NCBI GenBank assembly: GCA_029215795.1
Contig: JARDYH010000002.1
Span: forward strand, 8,189,501 to 8,253,500
DNA length: 64,000 nucleotides
DNA from: Anniella stebbinsi
Taxonomy: Eukaryota > Chordata > Lepidosauria > Squamata > Anniellidae
Direction: 5' to 3'
In this document: positions 1-8,927 of the stretch, piece after piece
Position numbering within the stretch: position 1 is the first letter of the stretch
Layout of the letters: each line of letters begins with the position of its first letter
Notes under the pieces: model-generated
Seen by the model: only the letters and a program-made list of their open reading frames with translations
Told to the model about the DNA's origin: nothing
Databases searched by the model: none
Program-made: the position numbers and the translations under genes

Positions 1-271
1 CATCAAGCTTTCTTTGTGTGAGCAGTATACTTTAGGGTGGTGGGAGTCATCTTGTTGTTGATACTGTTAAACAAGTAGGAGCCAGAAATTCTTGCCAATC
101 TACTGAAAAAAACATCCAGAGATCTAACGGCAGACCCCACTCTACCTTCTGCCCATCCTCGATTTAGGGGAACATGGAGGTGACATATTTGTTCCAATCA
201 CCACTGCAGTATTTAAGCTCCTTGCTGTGTTGTGTTTTGTCATTATAAAGACAATCCAGAGTAGTGCTGTG
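1..271. other. no recognisable feature
   Basis: AT-rich sequence with only short chance open frames. No motif, repeat or splice-like structure could be supported here. Confidence 0.4.
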
Positions 272-935
272 CCGATAATTTATCCTATGAAAATTTTGAC
301 CATTCTCATTCAATTTGATGGAAGAGAAATTGCTTTTGAGAAGAAATTCAAGGAGAATATTTTTTGGAGAAATTCTCATGGGTTTGGCTAAGGGTTCTTG
401 TGCTTACTCTTCTTATGAGACGACTGAGGGGTGTGTGTGAGGGTGCCTCTACAAGAAGCATTTAAAGCTCTTTCAAGGCGCATTAAAAAAATTACCTCTA
501 CAAGAACGGAGTGCAAGTCGGGCGTAGAGGCGCGTTATCTCCCCGATTATGCGCATTATCGAATGCGCGTTAAATCGTGAGTTTTATTTTGCTCCGTCCG
601 TTAAAGCACATTTTGACTGTGTGAATAAGCACTTATGCGCATTAACTACTTGTAAAGCACATTTTGGACATCTGTTAATGCGCTTCGCCGCCTCTCGCCG
701 CCTCTCGTGCAGAGGGATTAGGCGTAAATGCGCTTCTGCGATTATGCGCATAATCGCCTAACCAGACGCAAAAGCAAATCCTTGTAGAGGGGACCTGAGT
801 GTCCTGTCTTTCATTCAACAGTCATCTCTCTGACAGCCTGTAGTCTCCTTGGCTTCCTGCACTTTCTGCCTAGGGGAAGACATCACAGATTTTATTCCTC
901 TCCTAGAACCTGTTCAGATCAGGAATTGCAGGAAG
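272..935 (+). repeat. Old interspersed repeat, interrupted by an insertion
   Basis: Segments 272-430 and 791-935 align by eye, in order, with 41366-41640 (same strand), and 272-430 aligns with 37583-37720 (opposite strand). Shared landmarks are 'ctcattcaatttgatgg', 'gagaaattctcatgggtt', and after the gap 'gtgtcctgtctttcatt' and 'cagtcatctct'. The 41.4-kb copy is uninterrupted, which shows that 446-790 was inserted later. The class is not known: no TIR, poly-A tail or reading frame is visible. It is an old family judging by the many differences between copies. Confidence 0.6.
446..790. mobile_element. CpG-rich MITE-like insertion with CCTCTACAAG ends
   Basis: The insertion begins CCTCTACAAG and ends CTTGTAGAGG, a 10-bp perfect terminal inverted repeat. 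It splits the older repeat around it. Inside, about 27 CpG dinucleotides fall in roughly 290 bp, many in GCGCAT / ATTATGCGC palindromes, in a window that is otherwise CpG-poor. No clear target-site duplication could be read. The high CpG content suggests a fairly recent insertion or a sequence escaping germline methylation (inference). The superfamily is unassigned. Confidence 0.6.
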
Positions 936-2070
936 TCTGGGAGACTGTTGAGCAATGGTGAGATGTGCAATCGAAAGAAAAAAATATAGATAGTACTCTC
1001 AGCCACCTTATAATGATTAGATAAGGTCAAAAACACCACCAATACACATTCAAAATAAATTATAAAATGCTCTGAGAATCAGGCAGAAAACTGGAAGCCC
1101 CTTTCATGCGGAAAGAAATCTTTCTGGAAATTCTTAATGCTTTTCCTTTCTCACCTCCTAGAAACTAAAGGGGACTTTTCAGAATGTTCTCCACATTTCC
1201 ATTATTTTTTTATTGTGGCGGCTGCATTCCCTCCTCTCAATGCCCTGGGGGAATGCTAGGTATAGAATGCATTGTGGAAGATGCAAAATGGGGGCTAAGC
1301 TACCAACAGAGTTGATGCTGTTGCCATTTGCAGGGCAGTGAAAAGAAAAGACAAACCCTCGCCGACGGGGATGGTGATCTGTGAGAAATTGTTGGAGAAC
1401 TTCTCCTCCCTTTGGAGAACCTTGGTGAAATTGTCCCTCTAATTTCTCTTCCCTACAAATAAGGTGGAGAATTTTGAGAGGCCACTTGTGCATTGCTCTA
1501 ACTCAGAGCAAGGTCAGGAGCAGTAATACTTTCTACCCTCGCTCAGGCAATTTCTCAGTGGGGAGCATAAAGAAAAGGATGCCAGAAGGCACTGGGAAAC
1601 ATGCTGGAACTCTACGAAGAGCCCAGATGGTGGTAACTATGAAAAACAAGGCAGAACATGGTTTCATAACCATCCCCCCACTCATAATATCTGGGTTTGA
1701 GCCAATGCAGTACATTAAAATAATTTTAATAACTAATCCAGAATGGATGATGTAGGTGCCTCTCCAAGTAATCAGGAACCTTCATTCTCCAGTTTTCCCA
1801 ATCTCACATCATGTGCACATAGACTGTATAAACGTAAACTCTGTGTAGTTCATCAACTGGCTGTGTGAAGTCAAGAGTGGGAGCAGCAGTATAACCCTGT
1901 ATGTCAAAGTAGGCAGAGACAGTCAAACGAACTAGAAAACTTGAAAAGGGCAGACTACTCCACAGAATTGCTGTGGGTGGCAACATCAGGTCACCAAAGT
2001 ATTTTAATACTGGGGTTATACCCCCACCTCCACCCCAAAATGTTTAGGATGATTGTAGTGAGTTTAACAC
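936..2070. other. no recognisable feature
   Basis: Ordinary AT-leaning sequence. Open frames at 1179-1493 and 1474-1755 overlap on opposite strands and show no domain or exon-like edges, so they are not called. Confidence 0.4.
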
Positions 2071-2330
2071 CAGGACACAGGTGCGCGCAGCACATTTCGT
2101 TAGGATGTGCACCCAGGGAAATGTTTTCAATTTTATTTTTAAGGCCCCAATTGGAGAGGAGGAGGGGAAAGCACGCTTTCTGGGGTCTCTGGAAAGTGTG
2201 TATTTCCCCCGCCACGCTAATGGCAGGGGGAAATACACACTTTATGGAGGCTCCGGAGTCATTAGGATGTGCCTGGGCACACCCGGTACATTCCATATGC
2301 ACACCTATGTACCAGGAGAAATGGTGAGGA
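2071..2330. repeat. MITE-like segment with internal hairpin
   Basis: Positions 2196-2214 and 2221-2240 form a near-perfect hairpin (GTGTGTATTTCCCCC with its complement, 6-base loop). The outer parts carry 'taggatgtgcac' and 'ggatgtgcctgg', with 'aaggccccaattggagagga' between them. That last string recurs at 49571-49590 inside another element, so this is probably a degraded copy of a DNA-transposon-derived family. Ends could not be fixed. Confidence 0.4.
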
Positions 2331-4239
2331 GTCAGATCAGGTGTTGGATTTACACAGATGTCGCATAAGCTGTTTATTAAATGTATACAGGCCTGATTGC
2401 TGATAAGGGTGCAATCCTTATGTCATCACACAGCTGCCTAATTTCCTCAGTTTGTTTTACTGGGTTTCTTTCCCCACCCCCCATGTTTGAATTTGGGGAT
2501 CAGTTAGACTTAGAACAGGTGAGTCATTATTTGCCTGTAATGCACATATGGCCAGAAAAAGGTATACAAGATTGAGCTGAGGCCTAACCAATTTGGATTT
2601 GCTCCAGGGGGGATGTCTATGTCAACCTGAAAACTTTGCGTTCTAGGAATGATCTGAATTATGTGGTTGACTCGGAGCTTTAGCATATGCCAGCTGTGTG
2701 GAAGTTGCCAGATCCATGGGCTGAAAAGAGATGTGAGCTTCCTTTGTATTTTTATTCTGCATCCAATTTCTATCAGTAATCTGTCATCCCTTTCACAAGT
2801 GGTCTAGTTTCATTTTGGCAATCCAAAGAATTTACTTGGACTAGATCCTGAATAAATCAAGCCTCTAGAAAACACTGTGATCTTGAGGATGAAATCACGG
2901 AGATCACAACTGGTGAACAGGTTGCAGTAAATAATAGGTGACTTTATTTACATTCACATAGTCTGGGTAAATGCATGTTCCAGTCACAACTAAGAGGGGA
3001 AATATTTTGTACGCTATTGCATACCTTTGTAGGAAAAACTTAATGCCTAGGATACAGAGTGTTTTGGGGGTAGAGGCCTACACCTCGTGGGCTTTACCCT
3101 TCTAAAACAAACTCAGGATCAGAAATAGCTAAATCTAAGCTTTGTCTTTCAATACAAAAGCCTTTAAAGAAATAGTTTCAATGCCCTTGGCAGTTCAAAG
3201 TCCTTGATCCTCATAAAGTTTCTGTGCCCTGCTTTAAAATGATTAGGAGTATGACATGGCCAAAATTGCCTTCGTACAGGCATCTTACTCCTAAGATTAA
3301 TGACAAACTTGTAGAACGTTATGTCGCATGGGAAGAATTTATCTTCCTTCTAAGGAAATCACAGATGTCTCTCTCCTGTTGGATCAGGAAATCACAAATG
3401 TGAATGGATTTTATTTTGAGTGGGGGAGGGTAAGGATACAAGATTGTGATGGGAGAGATCCAACACAAGCTTAATTTCTCCCAGAGTAAAGCCATAGGAA
3501 TGCCCATTTTTCACTAAATCAGTCAATTGGACCAGTCCAGCATTTTCTTTTCTGACTGCCAGTGTCTCTCCAAATACTCAGACAGATCATCCGCACTTCC
3601 TGAAACAAGGAATGGAGAGATACATTCCTGTGAACATACCTAATTTCTTATTTTTGAATCAATGCACAAACTGAAACTCTGTTATCCTTTGAATTTCACG
3701 CTTTTCTGAATTTTGTAATGGAGTATTTAAAAATGTGTACATTAAGGAAACGTGCACACACGAATATGTATACTAATCAAAATAGCATGCAAAAATGCAT
3801 ATTAGGAAAATGGCTTGCAAAAATGTTTATGTTAGGCAATTTTTTTAAAAAAAAAACACCCCTAAATTCATTAGGAAATAAAGCAGACAAAATACATAAA
3901 GAGGTTAACGCAAACTTTAAAAAAATATCTTGAAGTTCAGGAGGATGAATCAAAGTTAAGATTGGAAAACAACAACAAGAAATTGAAATTGATAGATTCA
4001 AATATGCCTCCCTGCAACCGCAGTAATATCTACTCCAAAGTCTAAGGGCCAGGGATCTTTTCCCAGCCCTTCAACTTTTCACTGTTTTACTGTTGACATT
4101 TTCATTGTTATATTTTTTACACAACTCCCCCTCCCCGCCCATGGAATATGATTAGAGGGGAGGGAAATAGCAATGCTTAGAATGAAATACATGAATTAGT
4201 TAATTGTGATGGCAACATGGTACACATGATTAAAATAGT
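2331..4239. other. no recognisable feature
   Basis: Mostly AT-rich, with runs of 'tgcatattaggaaa'-type sequence at 3720-3850 that look like a decayed low-complexity repeat. No gene, RNA or clear transposon is visible. Confidence 0.4.
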
Positions 4240-4393
4240 AATACAGCATCCTAAAAACATCCTAAAATTCCATTGGATATGCCTGCCAGAAGAGGTTGGT
4301 CTTTATAGCTTTCTTAAATACTAACAGACTGTTAAGTTGATGAGTCTCCTTTGGCAGGCCATTCCACAGTCTGGGAGCGGCAGACGAGAACAG
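4240..4393 (-). pseudogene. L2-type LINE 3' fragment
   Basis: Read on the minus strand this encodes a short stretch matching the C-terminal tail of the L2 reverse-transcriptase ORF: 'RLWNGLPKETHQ', then '..FKKAIKTNLFWQAYP'. The better copy at 26314-26958 ends 'PRLWNGLPEEIRQ' and 'FKRAVKTDLF' at the same place. Only about 150 bp remains, so it is a 5'-truncated dead copy. It abuts a SINE fragment. Confidence 0.75.
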
Positions 4394-4449
4394 CTGTAGC
4401 CTTCTGCATGTAACGCAAGTGCTCCACCATCACTGAGCTACAGCCCTTC
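4394..4449 (-). mobile_element. tRNA-Ala-like SINE, 5' fragment
   Basis: On the minus strand it reads 'gggctgtagctcagtgatgg' followed by 'gagcacttgcgttacatgc'. This is the left (tRNA-like) end of the SINE family also seen at 12007, 16104, 45905 and 47930. The A box (TAGCTCAGTGG) is intact and the B box is missing. Resemblance to tRNA-Ala is by eye. Confidence 0.6.
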
Positions 4450-5061
4450 CAGCAGTGTTTGGGGGGAAATCTGCATGGGCCCGTGAAGGCAGCAGACGCT
4501 CCCATGTCTGGCCCTCACGAGACCAGGCAGACATGCTTGATGGATGTTCACCCCAACGCTGCAGTTCCTCCCCTTTTCCTTCCCCCCTGCTTGTGCTTCC
4601 CCCCCCCCCATGCCAATAGGAGCATTAAAGGCCCTATTAACAGGCCCTTTAAGGCACCCATTGACGGCAGCAGGGGGAGAAATGTGATACCCCCAGCACC
4701 ACTCGTGGCGTTAAAGGCCTTCTTAGCCTTGCATTAAGAGGGCCTTCAAGGCCCTGATTGGTGTGCCGGGGCAATTGCGCACTTTCTGGAGGCTCCGGAA
4801 AGTGTGCTTCGCCAAGCGCTCATCTGGTCCTGCTCCCTGTAACCAGCGAGTGCCCTGCGAGTTCTCTAATTCCTATCCTCCAAAGAACAAGCAAGTAGGA
4901 AAAAAATGGAAGAGCTGTTGGAGTGAAAAGTCTGAAAGGGGGACCTAAATATCCCAAGAAACCTCTTTATCAATGGTGCTGTGATAAATGTTGAAGCAGA
5001 GGCGTTCATCATGACAGTCCCCATAGTCACACCTCCTAGGAGAGTCCAAAAATGCAAGCAG
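4450..5061. other. GC-richer stretch, possibly MITE-derived
   Basis: GC-rich sequence with repeated 'aaggccc' / 'ttaaaggc' words (4625-4770) and a short inverted pair 'gcactttctgga' / 'tccggaaagtgtgc' at 4778-4807. It resembles 2161-2260. Probably a decayed DNA-transposon derivative, but no ends can be named. From 4870 to 5061 nothing is recognised. Confidence 0.35.
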
Positions 5062-5552
5062 CTGTGTTGCTCTATATCAACCTATAAAACCTTGCACGGC
5101 TTGGGACTACAATACCTGATGGAGCGCCTCATCAAAGGTCCTCCTTTGGGTGTTTACTCGAAGGAGGGCTTGGAGGATGGCAACAAGAGAGAAGGACTTT
5201 TTGATGGTGGCCCCCCTCCCCAATTATGGAATGGTCTCCCTGCTGAGGCCCACCTGGAGCCAACATTGCTATCATTTCAGTGCCAGGTCAAGAATATTCT
5301 TTTCCCAGACATTTGGCAGCATGTGATGCGTTTTAATCAACCCTGGATTTGTTTTGCGGTTTGGCTGATAGCTCAAAGTTGTTTTTAAGTGTATATAGTC
5401 TCTGTGTATGCTGTCTGTTGTGTGCATTTTACGGTTGTTGTTTTTAACATTTTCCATATTGTTTTTAATGTTTTTAATCTTTGTAAACCACCCAGAGGGC
5501 TTCAGCTATGGGGCCACATAAACATATAATGATAACAATAATAATAATAATA
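5062..5552 (+). pseudogene. LINE (non-L2-tail type) 3' ORF end and 3' UTR
   Basis: Translation from about 5065 gives 'YKTLHGLGLQYLMERL' and later 'PPPQLWNGLPAEAHLEP', 'SFQCQVKNILF', the usual order at the C-terminus of CR1/L2-like reverse transcriptases. The 3' UTR holds 'ctttgtaaaccacccagag' and 'cttcagctatggggc', and ends in an (ATA)n tail at 5530-5552. The same tail type occurs at 15150-16010 (plus) and 18895, 51075, 57380 (minus). It is truncated at the 5' end. The precise family is not certain. Confidence 0.75.
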
Positions 5553-5691
5553 TCAACCATCCAGTTCCAGTAGTTCTCATTTCTATCAGGTTCAGGTATT
5601 TTCAGGGATGTATAGATTTACCCTTTGTAAAGTCTGTTCATTCCATGTCCTGTGGATTGTCCAGTGCCTTTCGCTCCATCATCCGCTCATT

Positions 5692-5930
5692 GGGAGCCAG
5701 TGCGGTGTAGTGGCTAAAGTGTTGGACTGGGAGTCGGGAGATCTAGGTTCTAGTCCCCACTCAGCCATGGAAACCCACTGGGTGACTTTGGGCCAGTCAC
5801 AGACTCTCAGCCCAACCTACCTCATAGGGTTGTTGTTGTGAGGATAAAATGGAGAGGAAGATAATGTACCCCACCTTGGGTTCCTTGGAGGAAAAAAGGT
5901 GGGATATGAATGACATAAATAAAGACATAA
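5692..5930 (+). mobile_element. Sauria SINE
   Basis: A near full-length copy of the squamate Sauria SINE. The tRNA-like head has an A box (TAGTGGCTAAAGTG) and a B box (GGTTCTAGTCC). It is followed by 'ctgggtgactttgggccagt', 'tgttgtgaggataaaatgg', 'ccttggaggaaaa', and the 'gggatatgaatgacataaat' tail. RNA polymerase III would have transcribed it from the internal boxes. It is one of three copies here (others at 18143 and 28820, both minus) and is the strongest taxonomic marker in the window. Confidence 0.9.
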
Positions 5931-5942
5931 TGAATTGACAGA

Positions 5943-6276
5943 ATACATTTGTTTCCAATTTCTTGAATTTGCACGAATTCACATTTATGCAAATGCCCAC
6001 TTGTGAAAATGTGCAACCCTCCCCCCAAACTGCACATTTTTATGTTTTTGCCTGAATAACAAATTTACATTTTTGGCCAGTGATTTTAATTTTATGTATT
6101 TTTCTACGACTAAATTTGCATCAAATTCCCAAAAAGTAAAAAAAAAAGAAAAAAAAGGTCCGTAAGTCCATGGAATCCATATGAATTGAGAAAAGTTGGA
6201 GCGCTATGAAATCTGTGGTTCAGATTCATAGAAATCCAAATATGTTTGATTGTGCTGCAGATTTCTCTGACATCTC
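5943..6276 (+). repeat. AT-rich DNA-transposon-like repeat, partial
   Basis: Shares the order 'caatttcttgaatttgca', 'gtgaaaatgtgca', 'cacatttttatgttttt', and the right end 'gcagatttctctgacat' with the element at 52639-53067, whose target duplication is readable. The left end is missing or too diverged to place. Confidence 0.45.
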
Positions 6277-6602
6277 CAGTCTTTTTTTTTATATAGCTAA
6301 TGGGCCTTCATTGGCCATTCAAGGCCAAGCCATACCAAAATGTTTTGGAACAATGTATTATTGGGAAAATCTATTCCCCGCCCCCAACCCACCCTCAGCT
6401 ACTTTGAGGACTACAGCGAAATTCAGAGGGAACAGGGAAGCATGGTGGATAGGGGTGGCAAATGACATCAGCATCCCTGCTAATAAGAGAGCCCTGGTGC
6501 TGTGTCCCTGCGCACCCTGGTTCCACTTCACCACTGCTCCTAACAAAACATTCCTGGGGCCATACTTGTTTGGATGCAGGTGATCGTGTCACAGCAGGTG
6601 GT
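6277..6602. other. no recognisable feature
   Basis: Unremarkable sequence with overlapping chance open frames on both strands. Nothing could be supported. Confidence 0.35.
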
Positions 6603-6648
6603 CTTCTTCTTCTTCTTCTTCTTCTTCTTCTTCTTCTTCTTCTTCTTC
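6603..6648 (+). repeat. (TTC)n microsatellite
   Basis: About 15 uninterrupted TTC units. A homopurine-homopyrimidine trinucleotide tract of this kind can form triplex DNA. Confidence 0.95.
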
Positions 6649-7554
6649 ACTGTTGTTTGTTTTTAACCTAGGAAGAATGGGCATTGTGATTATGATTGCA
6701 GGCCTGTCCATTATTTTACTGGTTCAACCAGTAAAGGCTCATTCTGTGAGGACAAAATGCCTGGGTAGGAACAGCTAGCAAGCTTCAGAACTACCTTAAT
6801 AAAGAATACTGAGTAGCTTACACTTATTTTTATTTTTATTTCAAAATGGATGGATTTCTTTGTCAGTCTATTTACCTTTTTCGAATGAGCCTGGTCCAAA
6901 CCTGAGCACTTCTAAATGTCATTGAGGCCAATGGGCATCTTACTCACAGGTTTCAATCTTCCACATTGAAATAAATGGGATTCTTTCTTAAAGAAGAAGC
7001 TGGATTTTGCCTAAATTGTACCCCATGGCTTAGATCCCATTTTTTTTCCTTCCTGCATGAGCATCAACTGAGAGTAGTTCTGCTCAGAATGCTCCCAAGA
7101 GCAGAAAGAGAAAGGGGGAGACCATCTCTGCTCCCTCTCTTTCCAGCACATCGTATCCCCTCCCCCACTATTCTGGAGGGTCCCCAACGCTCCAAGTAGT
7201 TTTTTGGGGGGAGAGGTCAAAATTGCAAGGGGGGGAGGAATTAATGAAGAGCATCTCCTCCTCTTCAATCAGAGGAAATTCTCCATGGGATCCAAAGCCT
7301 TCCATGGATGGAAGGAACTCTTGTGTTTACAGAAAGACAACGACCAGATCTAATCCATTGTGCTTTCTCCCCTTTCTTTTTCTTTCCTTTGCTGTTTTAA
7401 TAAATGTCACATACATACTGCATTTTGTCTTTTAATATCTAAAAAAAGCTATATTGGGGACTGAGCCAATCCTAGGTTCATTTACAAGCCATCATACTCC
7501 TCACCTGGTCCTACAGGTTTCACCTTGGCTTGGTTTCTGATTAGTGATCATTTT
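6649..7554. other. no recognisable feature
   Basis: No repeat with a clear identity. Around 6905-6990 the words 'aatgggcatcttactcacag' and 'gaaataaatgggattc' faintly resemble the TACTCAGAAGTAAGTCCCATTG family seen at 17108-17225. Confidence 0.35.
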
Positions 7555-7800
7555 TTGGTTTATTTATTCAATGTCCAGACCACCCTTCAGTGCAACATTT
7601 CAAGGAATGCCTGCAATAAAACACAAAAATAAAATAATACAATAAAACACAATGTCAAATCAATACAAACCACAGAGGACCAGTAAAAACACGAATTCCA
7701 GCAAACTATAAAAAAAGTTTCAGCTGGAATGCCTTTATTAAAAAGACAGCAAAGGTGATGCCAGGCAGGCTTCTCTGGGGAGAGCATTCTCTCTACATAT
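7555..7800 (-). pseudogene. LINE 3' fragment, minus strand
   Basis: On the minus strand, 'ECSPQRSLPGI..FAVFLIKAFQ..LFL' corresponds to the 'LWNxLPxExxLA..SFxxQVKTxLF' tail found in the other LINE ends here (5062, 51340, 57520). An A-rich stretch with 'aataaaacac' words follows. It is heavily decayed. Confidence 0.5.
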
Positions 7801-8060
7801 GAGCCTCAATAACTGAGAAGGATTTCTCTCTGGTCACACTGCTCACTTGACCTCAGACAAAGAGGAGACTTGGAGGAGGTCCCCTGGTGGCAAAAACTTC
7901 AGGCAGGCTCATATAATAGTTTCTGAGTTTCATTATTTGCTGGTTCAGAAATACAAGGACACCACCAAGTGTCCTGCATTGGCTGTAGCCAAGTAATTTC
8001 CCAGGCTAAGGTTCCAGCAGACAAGCTTGAAATCCAGGCAAATGCAGAAGTAGTCCAGGG

Positions 8061-8192
8061 ACTGATCTACACCAAGCAGGATTCAACACTTTGAAAACAT
8101 TTTGAAAACTGTATCTGGAGTGTGTGTCCTGGGCCCCAACAGTTGTCGCTACTGTTATAAGCCATTTTAAAGCAGTAGCGTAGATCCCGCCC
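8061..8192. mobile_element. Palindromic MITE (CTACACCAAGCAGG family), partial
   Basis: Begins 'ctgatctacaccaagcagg', includes the diagnostic centre 'ggccccaacagttgtc', and ends 'cagtagcgtagatcc'. Other copies: 8358, 19239, 20667, 25055, 25579 and 32888. The ends are inverted copies of each other. No transposase is present. Confidence 0.7.
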
Positions 8193-8357
8193 ATATAACA
8201 GGCCCAGGGTCCAAGCACAGGCAATCAGTCCAGTATAGAGTCAGGTGAAGCAGGAGTGGTCAAACAGGCAAAGGGTCAAACACAGTTAGGCAGTCCAATA
8301 CATACATAATCTAATAGCATGATCAAAGCACAGACGCCCTAAAACAAGAAACCAGGG

Positions 8358-8462
8358 AGGGATCTACACTACTGCTTTATAACAGTTTTAAACCATTATA
8401 AATGGTTTATAACTGTTACAAACCATTTTAAAGTGTTATATCCTGCTTGGTGTAGATCAGTC
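8358..8462. mobile_element. Palindromic MITE (CTACACCAAGCAGG family), short copy
   Basis: Starts 'gggatctacactactgc' and ends 'cctgcttggtgtagatcag'. The body 'ttaaaccattataaatgg' is itself palindromic, so the whole unit can fold as one hairpin. It lies inside the LTR-element-like stretch to either side. Confidence 0.7.
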
Positions 8463-8465
8463 AGA

Positions 8466-8870
8466 AGGCAAAAGAAGCTGATGAAACATTCATTACTTCC
8501 AACAACTAGCAGGCTCTCACTGCTGGCTTTTATTCACAAAGGCTGCTGAGCCCCACCCAGGCTCAGCCACTGTCTGTCAGAGCTCTCTGGCCAGAGCCCT
8601 ACTCAGGAGGAGTTGCTTTCTCCCAAGGAAACCATTTTTGCAAACAAGCACTCCTTCTAACAGGAGGCCTACTGGCTTGTTGCAACCAAACTCCTGGGGG
8701 TCAAGGGGTCACTCAACCTCTGTTCCCAAGTCAGGGAAGGGCCTGGAGCCATCTCCCCTGAAGGCCCAGGCTCCTGCTGGTCTGGTGCCAGTATGAGATA
8801 TGGTATCTCCCTGGTTTCTGGGGGCTCTGCTTTCTCCTCTGAGGAGGATTCCTCTGGTAGGGGCATGACA
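8466..8870 (-). mobile_element. LTR-like sequence, minus strand
   Basis: Read on the minus strand it starts TGTCATGCCCC, encodes a short acidic stretch (PLPEESSSEEKAEPPE), then carries 'gaataaaagccagcag' (AATAAA signal) before the end. This pattern resembles vertebrate Ty3/gypsy-like LTRs, including the solo LTR at 13209-13773 with a comparable acidic stretch. 7985-8350 ('gtccaagcacaggcaatcag', 'ggcaaagggtcaaacacag') may be leader sequence of the same element. No direct repeat flank was found, so the edges are tentative. Confidence 0.45.
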
Positions 8871-8927
8871 CCAAGTGGGTTCCAGTTCAGTTGCAGCATC
8901 ACTTGAAAATGTCTATGGAATTTCTGA

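Noticed and set aside
5692..5770. tRNA gene at the SINE head
   Set aside because: A and B boxes are present but no cloverleaf with proper arms can be drawn, and the sequence continues into a SINE body.
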